DNA from: Halobellus salinus
Lineage (GTDB): Archaea; Halobacteriota; Halobacteria; Halobacteriales; Haloferacaceae
Direction of reading: 5' to 3'
Assembly: GCF_014646875.1 (NCBI RefSeq)
Contig: NZ_BMOC01000003.1
Coordinates: 62,001 to 126,000, forward strand
Length of the DNA: 64,000 nucleotides
Position numbers and translations under genes: made by a program. The notes under the pieces are model-generated. The model searched no databases, had not been told where the DNA came from, and worked only from the letters and a program-made list of their open reading frames with translations. Every line of letters starts with the position of its first letter. Within the stretch, counting starts at the first letter, position 1. This document shows, piece by piece, positions 35,250 through 43,253 of this stretch.

Positions 35250-36109
35250 GACGACATCACCTCCGGACGGAAGAGCAGGAACACGATCGCCGCGCCGAAC
35301 AGGATGACCGTCGCGACGTACGACCCGATGAAGAAGTTCGCGAGCGTGTTCACGAGCCCCAACACCGCCCCGGCGACGACCGCGCCCACGAGGCTTCTGA
35401 CGCCGCCGACGATCGAGACGATGAGCGCGAACGTGGTGAACTGGAAGGCGTTACCCACCCCGATGTTCGACCGGGCGGCGACAACCAGCCCCGCGAGCCC
35501 CGCGACCACCGCCGAGAGGACGAACACCAGCGTCCGGATCTTCCGGGGGTCGATCCCAACGAGCTGTGCCCCCCGCTCGTCCTGAAAGATCGTTCGGGTC
35601 GCCTTCCCCAGAAACGTCCGGTTCAGGAAGGTAAACAGAACGGCGAGAACGACCGCCGCGACGGCGATGGAGACGACCGATGTTCCGGTAACCACGGTCG
35701 TGCCGATGTCGACCGGCGCGAGATCAAGCGGGAGGGAGTACCGCGATGAGACGAAGTTGACCATGATTCCTTCGAGCATCACCGCCAGCCCGAGCGTGGT
35801 GAAGATGCCGAGCAGGATGCGCTCTTCGCCGTCCGACCGGTAGACCAGCGAGAGCAGCGTCCGGTCGATCACCAGCCCGAGAACGCCGACAACCCCGAGA
35901 CCGGCGAGTGCGGCGACCGGCAGCGGCACGCCCCCGCTCGTCAGCAGTGACGCAGTAATGGCCGCGATGACGGCGAACGCCCCGATTGCCAGGTTCAGCA
36001 CCTCTCCCAGGCCGTAAACCAGCGTGATCCCGACGCCAAGCAGCGCCAGGGAGGCGCCGAAGGCGAGCCCGTCGATCGTGATCGCCGCCAGTGTGCTGAC
36101 TGATACCAT
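35246..36109 (-). CDS. livH: Branched-chain-type ABC transporter permease LivH
   Basis: 287 residues, about eight membrane segments. GASLALLGVGITLVYGLGEV and NLAIGAFAV near the N-terminus and FQDERGAQLVGIDPRKIRTL in the cytoplasmic loop are LivH-type. Begins about 125 nt after the binding-protein gene on the same strand. Likely co-transcribed with the rest of the transporter. Confidence 0.93.
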   Translation of the reverse strand: MVSVSTLAAITIDGLAFGASLALLGVGITLVYGLGEVLNLAIGAFAVIAAITASLLTSGGVPLPVAALAGLGVVGVLGLVIDRTLLSLVYRSDGEERILLGIFTTLGLAVMLEGIMVNFVSSRYSLPLDLAPVDIGTTVVTGTSVVSIAVAAVVLAVLFTFLNRTFLGKATRTIFQDERGAQLVGIDPRKIRTLVFVLSAVVAGLAGLVVAARSNIGVGNAFQFTTFALIVSIVGGVRSLVGAVVAGAVLGLVNTLANFFIGSYVATVILFGAAIVFLLFRPEVMSS

Positions 36110-36233
36110 CTACGTACTCCCACTCATAACGGACGGTGACGTATATGTTACGACTTGCTCAGTCCGGTGCCAGCGCCGCGCTCGGCGGCCTGACGGCTCC
36201 GGGAACGCGCGGTGAAACCTTGGGCCGCGCGAG

Positions 36234-37544
36234 TTACTGGTCGGCGTCGATCGCCGGCAGCGGGTCGGTCCGGTAGAGCTCCTCGTAGCTGTAGTCGCCG
36301 TCAGAGTAGTACGACGGCGCGTCCAGCGACAGACTGCTGTACAGCTGGATCTGGTTTTCGAGTTCCCCGGAGTCAGCGTACTGGATGGGGTTCGCAAACA
36401 GCGTGTCGAACTCGATCGCCCGGGTGGCTTCGGTGATCGCCTGCGGGTCGGCCTCGCCGGCGTTCTCGATGGCCTGCGCCATAAGCTGGGCGGTGACGTA
36501 GCCGTAAGCGGTGTGGGTGTTGAACTGCGCGTCGTTGGCCTCGGCGAACCGCTCGGCCACCGCCGCGAACTCGTCGCTGTACGGGTCCGAGAGGTGGACG
36601 TGGGTGAACCCTCGGTTGGCGTTCTCACCAAGCGCAGACCGGATGACGTTCGGCGGGAACGACGGCCCCGTGACCACCTCGGGATTTCGACCCAGCTCGT
36701 AGAGCTGCTGGGTGATCGAGAGCGATCCCGGGGGGTGGCCGCTCGCGATGACCATCTCGACGTCCTCGGGCACCTGCCGGACGTACGAGGAGAAGTCGCT
36801 TTGGGAGACGGGGGCAACCTGGATCTCGACGTCGATGTCGAAGTTCTCTTCGATGCCCGACTGGATCGACCGGCCCCACGCGTAGTCGCCGACGATCGCG
36901 GCGACGTTCTCGTAGCCACGATCGGCGGCGAGACCCGCCTGCGCCTGCGCCGTTGGCGTGGCGGGCGCGAGCCCGACTCGGAAGGTGTGCTGCGTCTCCG
37001 GCGTGATGGTGTCGTTCGACCCGGCCATGTGCATAAACATCGGAATGCCGAGTTCCTGGGCGGTTCGGGAGGTCCGGATCCCGACGTCGGAGCTCACCGG
37101 GCCCGTCGCAGCCACGATGTCGTCCTGCTCGGCGAACCGCTCGAAGATCGACGCCGCCTCCGCAGGGTCGCTCTCGGAGTTGGCCTCCACGATGTTCAGC
37201 TCCCGGCCGTCGAGGACGCCGCCGTTGTCGTTGATCTCCTGGACGCCGAACGCGAGCCCCGCCGAGTGGACCTGCCCCCACGGCGCGAAGTTCCCCGCGA
37301 GCGGCTGGACCGATCCAATGTTGATCGCGCCGGAGCCACCGTCGTCCGAACCACTCGTCATCGTGGTGTCGCCGCCGGAGTCACCGTCGCCGGAGTCACC
37401 GTCGCCGGAGTCACCGTCGCCGCCCGAGTCTCCCCCGTCATCGGAGCTGCCACCGCCGCTCGAACACCCAGCGATCAGGCCGAGTCCGGCGGTGCCGCCG
37501 GTCGCTTTGAGAAACGTCCGTCTGTCAACACCTTTCTGTGGCAT
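36234..37544 (-). CDS. Tat-exported lipoprotein, branched-chain-type ABC substrate-binding protein
   Basis: 436 residues. Twin-arginine signal VDRRTFLKATGGTAGLGLIA with lipobox Cys just after it, as usual for haloarchaeal binding proteins. A Gly/Ser/Asp linker with repeated DSGDG units precedes a Peripla_BP_6 domain (INIGSVQPLAGNFAPWG...). ATG at 37544 is chosen over 37553 for spacing to a CAAATACC box and to the Tat motif. It captures the imported compound outside the cell; substrate is unknown but its divergent neighbour is an aryl-CoA ligase. Confidence 0.92.
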   Translation of the reverse strand: MPQKGVDRRTFLKATGGTAGLGLIAGCSSGGGSSDDGGDSGGDGDSGDGDSGDGDSGGDTTMTSGSDDGGSGAINIGSVQPLAGNFAPWGQVHSAGLAFGVQEINDNGGVLDGRELNIVEANSESDPAEAASIFERFAEQDDIVAATGPVSSDVGIRTSRTAQELGIPMFMHMAGSNDTITPETQHTFRVGLAPATPTAQAQAGLAADRGYENVAAIVGDYAWGRSIQSGIEENFDIDVEIQVAPVSQSDFSSYVRQVPEDVEMVIASGHPPGSLSITQQLYELGRNPEVVTGPSFPPNVIRSALGENANRGFTHVHLSDPYSDEFAAVAERFAEANDAQFNTHTAYGYVTAQLMAQAIENAGEADPQAITEATRAIEFDTLFANPIQYADSGELENQIQLYSSLSLDAPSYYSDGDYSYEELYRTDPLPAIDADQ

Positions 37545-37624
37545 TATAATCATCGTTCACGCTGTTTTGGTATTTGAACCTGCCGATTCCGCGCGGATAC
37601 GGCCGGATTCAGTCGGTGTCGCGG

Positions 37625-37716
37625 TCGCGCCACTCCCGTTCGATCGGTCTTGTGATCGCGCCACTCCCGTTCGATCGGGCCGTCCTCGCGCCACTCCCGT
37701 TCGATTGGTCTTGTGA
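37625..37716. repeat. Three tandem ~31-bp repeats between two divergent promoters
   Basis: Units begin at 37625, 37656 and 37686, each with the shared core TCGCGCCACTCCCGTTCGAT. They lie between the TATA regions of the binding-protein gene (about 37573, minus) and the ligase gene (about 37740, plus). Such placement suits a set of regulator-binding sites, but slippage-derived repeats are also possible. Confidence 0.8.
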
Positions 37717-37768
37717 TCGCGCGCGACCGCAAACTATTTCATAATAAATACTGATATCCGAGACAGCC

Positions 37769-39409
37769 ATGCAGGAGAACGTACCTGAGTCGTACCTCCC
37801 CGAGGACGGCCCACAGCTCATCCACCCGCTGCCGGAACTCCACTATCCCGAGGAGGTCAACGTCGCAACCCAGCTCGTCGACAGACACGTCGGCGAGGGG
37901 CGCGGCGACAACGTCGCGATCCGGTTCGGTGACGAGGCAGTCACCTACGCCGACCTCCAGACGCGGGTGAACCGGCTGGGGAACGCCCTGGTGAAGCAGG
38001 GTGTAGAGCCGGGCGACCGCGTGGTCGTTCGGTTCACCAACCGCCCGGAGGCGGTCGTGTCGTGTCTGGCCGCCCAGAAGATCGGTGCGGTGGCGCTGCC
38101 GTCGATGAAGCTCCTGCGGGCGAAGGAACTCGTCCACATCATCAACAACGCCGAGGCGTCAACCGTCATCGTCTACGACGACCTCCTTGATGAGATCGAC
38201 GAGGCTCTGCCCGAACTCAACACCGTCGACACCGTCGTGGCCGTCCAGCGCAACGGGATCGACCACGACCACGTGGACTACGACGAGGTGACCGCGGCGG
38301 CCGCCGACGAACTCGACGCCCACCCCACGACCCGCGACGACCTGGCGCTCATGCTCTACACCTCCGGAACGACCGGCCAGCCCAAGGGCGCGACCCACAC
38401 CCACCGCCAGGTGCTCGCGACCGCCGACAGCTACGCGAACTACTGTCTGAACGCCTCCGCCGAGGACGTCTTCGGCGGCAACCCGCCGCTGCCCTTCGCG
38501 TACGGCTACGGCGATCTGCTCACCTTCCCGCTCCGGGTCGGCGCCACCACCAGCCTGGTCGAGAACGCCGGGCCGGGTGATTTGCTCGACGCGATCGAGA
38601 ACCACGGGATCACGGTCCTGTGCTCGATTCCGACGGCGTTCAACCAGATCCTCGCGAAGTTTCCCGACGGCCACGAGGAGTACGACACCGCCTCGCTCCG
38701 GCTGGCGGTGAGCGCGGGCGAGCCGCTGACCCACAGCACGTTCAACCGGTTCAAAGACACGTACGGGGTGGAGATCTACGACGGCATCGGCACCACGGAG
38801 ATGCTCCACATCTTCGTGAGCCACCGCGAGGGCCAGGAGATCGACCCCGGCGCGACCGGCTACCCGGTCCCCGGCTACGAGTGCAAGGTGGTCGACCCCG
38901 ACACCGGCGAGGAGATGCCGCGCGGGGAGGCCGGCCTGCTCGCGGTCCGCGGCCCGACCGGGATCTCCTACTGGAACCGGCCGCGCAAGCAGGACGAGGC
39001 GCTGGTCGACGGGTGGAGCCTCCCGGGCGACATCTACATCCACCGCGAGGACGACCGGCTTGAGTACAAGTCCCGCGAGGACGACCTCATCATCTCCAGT
39101 GGGTACAACATCCCCGGCCCCGAGGTCGAGGCGGTCATCGAGGAGCGCGAGGAGGTCTCGGAGGTCGCGGTCGTCGGTTCCCCCGACGAGGAGCGCGGCC
39201 AGATCGTGAAGGCGTTCGTCGTGTCAACCGAGGGGGTCGGGGCTGGCGACCGCCTCACCGAGACGATCCAGAATCACGTCAAGAACACGCTGGCGCCGTA
39301 CAAATACCCCCGCGCCGTGGAGTTCGTCGACGAACTTCCCCGTACCGAGACCGGGAAGATCCAGCGCGTGAAGCTCCGGGATCGCGAACACGAACAGTAC
39401 GAGGACTAG
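37769..39409 (+). CDS. Aryl-CoA ligase, benzoate/2-aminobenzoate-CoA ligase class
   Basis: 546-residue adenylate-forming enzyme. LMLYTSGTTGQPKGATHTHR is the AMP-binding P-loop (about residue 195), PPLPFAYGYGDLLTFPLR and IYDGIGTTEMLHIF are typical of the aminobenzoate/benzoate ligase group. The C-terminal domain has YKSREDDLIISSGYNI and ends with ETGKIQR (catalytic Lys). It would activate an aromatic acid to its CoA thioester at the start of the pathway. A TTCATAATAAATA box is about 25 nt upstream. Phenylacetate as substrate (PaaK role) is possible but not shown by the sequence. Confidence 0.88.
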   Translation: MQENVPESYLPEDGPQLIHPLPELHYPEEVNVATQLVDRHVGEGRGDNVAIRFGDEAVTYADLQTRVNRLGNALVKQGVEPGDRVVVRFTNRPEAVVSCLAAQKIGAVALPSMKLLRAKELVHIINNAEASTVIVYDDLLDEIDEALPELNTVDTVVAVQRNGIDHDHVDYDEVTAAAADELDAHPTTRDDLALMLYTSGTTGQPKGATHTHRQVLATADSYANYCLNASAEDVFGGNPPLPFAYGYGDLLTFPLRVGATTSLVENAGPGDLLDAIENHGITVLCSIPTAFNQILAKFPDGHEEYDTASLRLAVSAGEPLTHSTFNRFKDTYGVEIYDGIGTTEMLHIFVSHREGQEIDPGATGYPVPGYECKVVDPDTGEEMPRGEAGLLAVRGPTGISYWNRPRKQDEALVDGWSLPGDIYIHREDDRLEYKSREDDLIISSGYNIPGPEVEAVIEEREEVSEVAVVGSPDEERGQIVKAFVVSTEGVGAGDRLTETIQNHVKNTLAPYKYPRAVEFVDELPRTETGKIQRVKLRDREHEQYED

Positions 39410-39477
39410 TACGGACTGTCAGGTCGTTTCACGATCTGTTCACTTGTGAACGGAACCGGTACGAACGACAGAGTCAG

Positions 39478-39665
39478 TATTTCGGAAGCTCCCGCGCTCT
39501 CGACTCTCAGGGCTCGCTGTCGTTCGAAGGACGCGACGCGTCTTTCGTGATCACAAGAGGGCTCCCTCTCGGACAACGGTCCTGGGCGCTCATTTCGCTC
39601 ACGCCCGTGGTCCTTACTTCGCCCAGGTTCGTCGAGAGCGCGACCGCTTCAATTCCCACCCAGCG
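39478..39665. repeat. Long inverted intergenic repeat, right copy
   Basis: Reverse-complement relative of 31980-32216, with two similar blocks separated by a shorter middle. It lies in a gene-free 326-bp spacer downstream of the ligase, where no other feature is seen. Confidence 0.75.
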
Positions 39666-39735
39666 GTGGGTTCCCGATCCGCCACCGCGTCTCCGAACAC
39701 AATCGAGCGCGACGCCCGACTCCGGCGGCCGCGCC

Positions 39736-41175
39736 CTACTCCGGTACGAACTTCAGCCCGTACCGCGTGACGCCTTCGACGGTGTAGATCCGGCGGAGGC
39801 GCCCCGTGACCGCGTCGCCGACCGAGACGGATCCGGGATCACAGTCGGTCAACTGCGCGGGGAACCGAGCGCTGCCGTCGCCGTCAATCGCGGTCGATTC
39901 GACGATCGCGACGGCGAACGGGCCGTCCCGGCGCTGCTGCTCGACGAACTCCGGGGGCGCGCCGCCCTGACCGATCACGGTGACCGCGGCGACCTCGCCG
40001 GTCCGGGACAGCGGCGTGAGTTCGTAGTCCTCGCGGGCGCCACACGCCGGACACGCACCCTCCGGCGGGAACGCGACGGCGCCGCAGTCGGGACACCGAC
40101 CGGCGGCCAGCCGGTAGCGCTGGGGGGTCGTGCGCTGCCACGACGGGAGGCTGACGTGGGCGCCGCCGCCCGCGACCTCGGTCTCCCCGATCGTGCCGCG
40201 CGCCCGCAACGCCGCCGGATACGGGACCTCCTCGCCCGCCTCGATCGCGGCCGTGACGCCGGTCTCGGGCGCCGTGGCCACCTCGAACCCGAGGCCGACC
40301 GCCGTCGCGCCGCTTCCGAAGAAGCCCGCAATCACAGTCGAGTCCGGATCGACCGCCTCCAGCGCGGCGAGCAACCCGATCGCGACCGCCGCGGCGCCTG
40401 CGTCACCGACGTCGTCGACGACGGTTCCCCGATCGATCGCACCGCCATCGTAGGGTAACGCCGTCCCGATCCGGTGAGGGATGTCGCCGGTCGGTTGGTA
40501 CAGGCTCACAGCGTCGACTGTGCCGTGGTCGATCGCCAGCCGATCGAGAGCGGTCGAGACGACATCGCGGATCGTCGTGCGCTCGTACGTCGTGATATCT
40601 AGCTCCGACACTTCCGTACGTCCCCGTTCTCGGAGCCGGAGCCCCGGGGCGTCTCTCGACTCCCGGGTGCGGTCTGTGAGCACCACGTCGGCGTCGTCGT
40701 CGACGAGGAACGCGGCCGCACCCGCGCCGACACGTTGGCCGACCGCTGCGGCATCGCCTTCTGGAGCGTCGGCGACGACAACCAGTGCGGGCCCGTCGCT
40801 GTCGACGCCCGAGAGCAGCGCTTCCCCGCCAGCAGCGGTGCTCTGGGTCGCGGTCGTCGTCGAGACCGCCGAGTCCAGCCCGAGCGCCGCCCCGATCCGC
40901 GGCGCGAACGCCTCCTCCTCCAAGGGAGGCGTAGTCGTTGCGACCGCCAGATGGGCGATGTCGGCGGCGGCGAGGTCGCCACTGCTCAGGGCGTCGCGGC
41001 CGGCCGCGACCGCCATCGTGAGCGCGTCCTCGTCTGCCGCGGGCACTGCCGCACGGTCGACCGGCGCGGCCGCGCCCCACGCGGCCTGGATCTCGGCACC
41101 GTCGAGTCGCTGGCGGGGGAGATACAGCCCGGTCGCGGCGATCCCGCGACCCGTCCCGTTTCCAGCGCCGGTCAT
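39736..41175 (-). CDS. HMG-CoA-synthase-like protein fused to DUF35 zinc ribbon/OB fold (thiolase partner)
   Basis: 479 residues. Residues 1-330 resemble the KAS III/HMGCS thiolase superfamily fold. The usual nucleophile segment is replaced by TTTATQSTAAGGEALL, with no Cys at the expected place. Residues 360-475 are a DUF35 module with a CPDC...CPAC zinc ribbon and an OB-like domain ending RRIYTVEGVTRYGLKFVPE. In other archaea DUF35 proteins bridge thiolase and HMGCS; here the fused protein overlaps the thiolase gene by 4 nt and probably acts as its scaffold or CoA-channelling subunit. Confidence 0.8.
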   Translation of the reverse strand: MTGAGNGTGRGIAATGLYLPRQRLDGAEIQAAWGAAAPVDRAAVPAADEDALTMAVAAGRDALSSGDLAAADIAHLAVATTTPPLEEEAFAPRIGAALGLDSAVSTTTATQSTAAGGEALLSGVDSDGPALVVVADAPEGDAAAVGQRVGAGAAAFLVDDDADVVLTDRTRESRDAPGLRLRERGRTEVSELDITTYERTTIRDVVSTALDRLAIDHGTVDAVSLYQPTGDIPHRIGTALPYDGGAIDRGTVVDDVGDAGAAAVAIGLLAALEAVDPDSTVIAGFFGSGATAVGLGFEVATAPETGVTAAIEAGEEVPYPAALRARGTIGETEVAGGGAHVSLPSWQRTTPQRYRLAAGRCPDCGAVAFPPEGACPACGAREDYELTPLSRTGEVAAVTVIGQGGAPPEFVEQQRRDGPFAVAIVESTAIDGDGSARFPAQLTDCDPGSVSVGDAVTGRLRRIYTVEGVTRYGLKFVPE

Positions 41176-42347
41176 AGCTCCCCCTCCTCGACCCGCTCGA
41201 ACACGTGGACCGTCACGCCACCTCCCGACCCGCCGACGTTGTGCGTCAGCCCGATCGCCGGGTCCTTGACCTGGACGTGGGCGTCGCCGCGGAGTTGTGC
41301 GAACGCCTCGACGACCTGGCCGGTCCCGGTCGCCCCGATGGGGTGACCCTTGGATTTCAGTCCGCCGGAGGTGTTCACCGGGAGGTCGCCGTCGGGGTCG
41401 GTGACGCCCGCCCGAAGGAGCCGCGGCGCCTCGCCGCGGTCGCAGAAGCCGAGATCCTCGTAGGCGGCGAGTTCGGCGATCGCGAAGCAGTCGTGGACCT
41501 CCGCGAAGTCGAGGTCTTCTGGCGCGATGCCCGCCTCCTCGTACGCGCGGTCGGCGGCCGTCTCCGACGCCGGAATCCCGGTGAGTGAGTCGCGCTGGAA
41601 CAGCCCGACGCGGCCGGAGGCAGCGCCCGCACCCGACACCCGGACCGGTGCGTCCGCGAGGTCCGCGGCGACCGCCTCGCTCGCGACGAGCACTGCGCTC
41701 GCGCCGTCGGTGGTGGGGCAGCAGTGATACAGGTTCAGCGGCGCCGCCACATCGGGGGCGCTCGTCGCCTGCTTCAGGGTGCACTCGAACCCGAGGTGTG
41801 CGTGGGGGTTCTGTGCGCCGTTGCCGTGGTTCTTGACCGCGACCCGGGAGAGGTCCTCAACGGTGGCGTCGTGCTCGCGGAGGTACGCACTCGCCATCTG
41901 GGCGTACACGCCCGCGAACGTGGTGCCGGAGAGCCGCTCCCACTCGGTCTCACCGCTCACGCCCAGCCACCACTTGGTGTGGTCGCCGCTCATATCTGTC
42001 ATAACCTCGTAGCCGCCCGCGAGCACGAGGTCGGCCATCCCGGACCGGACCGCCATCACGGCCTGCCGGAGCGCGTACCCCGATGCCGCACACGCGTTCT
42101 CGACCCGCGTGGTCGGGATGCCGTGGAGTCCGAGATGCTCCGTGACGGCGGGTCCGCTCAGCCCGAGTTGCCGCCCCCCAACCCCGAGCGTTCCCAGAAA
42201 CGCCTCATCGACGTCGGCGGGGTCGAAATCGCCATCCACGCTCCCGACGGCCTCGTCGAAGGCGTCGTCGAACAACGACCGGTAAGACCGGTCGGGGAAG
42301 GAACCGAAGTCGGACTGCCCGGCGCCGATAATATACGCATCGGTCAT
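41172..42347 (-). CDS. Thiolase (SCP2/acetyl-CoA acetyltransferase-like)
   Basis: 391 residues. Nucleophile Cys in VENACAASGYALRQAVM (about residue 85), EVHDCFAIAE and KGHPIGATG supply the other active-site residues, and the C-terminal NVGGSGGGVTVHVF is the SCP2-type variant. It performs the thiolytic last step of a beta-oxidation-like sequence, releasing acetyl-CoA. A TTTTTAG box is 26 nt upstream. It is divergent from the PaaG-like gene. Confidence 0.9.
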   Translation of the reverse strand: MTDAYIIGAGQSDFGSFPDRSYRSLFDDAFDEAVGSVDGDFDPADVDEAFLGTLGVGGRQLGLSGPAVTEHLGLHGIPTTRVENACAASGYALRQAVMAVRSGMADLVLAGGYEVMTDMSGDHTKWWLGVSGETEWERLSGTTFAGVYAQMASAYLREHDATVEDLSRVAVKNHGNGAQNPHAHLGFECTLKQATSAPDVAAPLNLYHCCPTTDGASAVLVASEAVAADLADAPVRVSGAGAASGRVGLFQRDSLTGIPASETAADRAYEEAGIAPEDLDFAEVHDCFAIAELAAYEDLGFCDRGEAPRLLRAGVTDPDGDLPVNTSGGLKSKGHPIGATGTGQVVEAFAQLRGDAHVQVKDPAIGLTHNVGGSGGGVTVHVFERVEEGEL

Positions 42348-42367
42348 ACGTTCTCCCCGGCGAGGAG

Positions 42368-42401
42368 CGACTAAAAAGTACGTGCTTCGGGTGGGTTTAT
42401 T
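42368..42401. promoter_or_regulatory. Divergent leaderless promoters (thiolase / isomerase)
   Basis: Between the two start codons only 77 bp remain. A CTAAAAAGT stretch at about 42371 serves the minus strand (26 nt to ATG 42347), and GGTTTATTACC at 42391-42401 serves the plus strand (about 28 nt to ATG 42425). Confidence 0.6.
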
Positions 42402-42424
42402 ACCGCTCGACGGCGACGCGGGCT

Positions 42425-43192
42425 ATGGTACGAGTCGAGACCGACGGTCGCGTCCACACGATCGCGTTCGACCGACCGGACGCGAAGAACGCGCTCACAG
42501 CCGACGCGGCAACCGAACTCGTCGACGCGCTGGAGGCGGCAGAGGAGGCCGACGCCCGCGCCATCGTGCTCACCGGCGACGGCGACGCCTTCTGTGCGGG
42601 CGGCGACATCGAGGCGATGGCCGCCCGCGACGAAACGCCGAGCGAGGCGCACGACCGCGTCCGGGAGACGCTCTCGGAGGTGATCGAGACGCTCCTGACC
42701 CTGCCGCTGCCGGTGATCGCGAAGGTGAACGGCGACGCCGTTGGCGCGGGAACGAACGTCGCCGCTGCGTGCGATTTCGTCTACGCGACCGAGGACGCTC
42801 GGTTCGGCGAGGTGTTCGGGAACGTCGGGCTGATCCCCGACTCCGGCGGGACGGTCCTGCTGCCGGCGCTGGTCGGGCTCAGAACGGCAAAAGAACTCAC
42901 CATGACCGGCCGGCTGTTTGACGCGACCGACGCCGCCGAGATGGACCTCATCAACCGGGCGGTCCCCACAGCCGATCTCGACAGCGAGGTCGCGGATCTT
43001 CTACGGGCGCTCGACCGGAAGCCCACGGAGACGCTGGGACTCACGAAGCGCGGGCTTCACGAGAACATCGGCCGACCGTTCCGCGACGCACTCGAACGTG
43101 AGGCGTACCTCCAAGTGCTGGCGTACGGGAGCGACGCCCACGAGACCGGTGTCGAGGCGTTCCGGAACGGCGAGCGACCCGACTTCGAGTGA
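42425..43192 (+). CDS. Enoyl-CoA hydratase/isomerase family, PaaG-like
   Basis: 255 residues of crotonase fold. FCAGGDI and VAACDFVYA form the oxyanion region. The active-site loop reads GLIPDSGGTVLLPALVG, matching PaaG (1,2-epoxyphenylacetyl-CoA isomerase, with the catalytic Asp) and not the two-Glu hydratases. That would convert the ring epoxide to an oxepin-CoA after the PaaABC step. It begins an operon-like pair with the aldehyde dehydrogenase (61 nt later). The assignment is by motif; not all PaaG-motif proteins have this function. Confidence 0.78.
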   Translation: MVRVETDGRVHTIAFDRPDAKNALTADAATELVDALEAAEEADARAIVLTGDGDAFCAGGDIEAMAARDETPSEAHDRVRETLSEVIETLLTLPLPVIAKVNGDAVGAGTNVAAACDFVYATEDARFGEVFGNVGLIPDSGGTVLLPALVGLRTAKELTMTGRLFDATDAAEMDLINRAVPTADLDSEVADLLRALDRKPTETLGLTKRGLHENIGRPFRDALEREAYLQVLAYGSDAHETGVEAFRNGERPDFE

Positions 43193-43253
43193 GTTGACCC
43201 GGCCGGTGGGAAGGTGCCAACGCTTTTTATCCCCCACGGAGACTTCCTGACGC

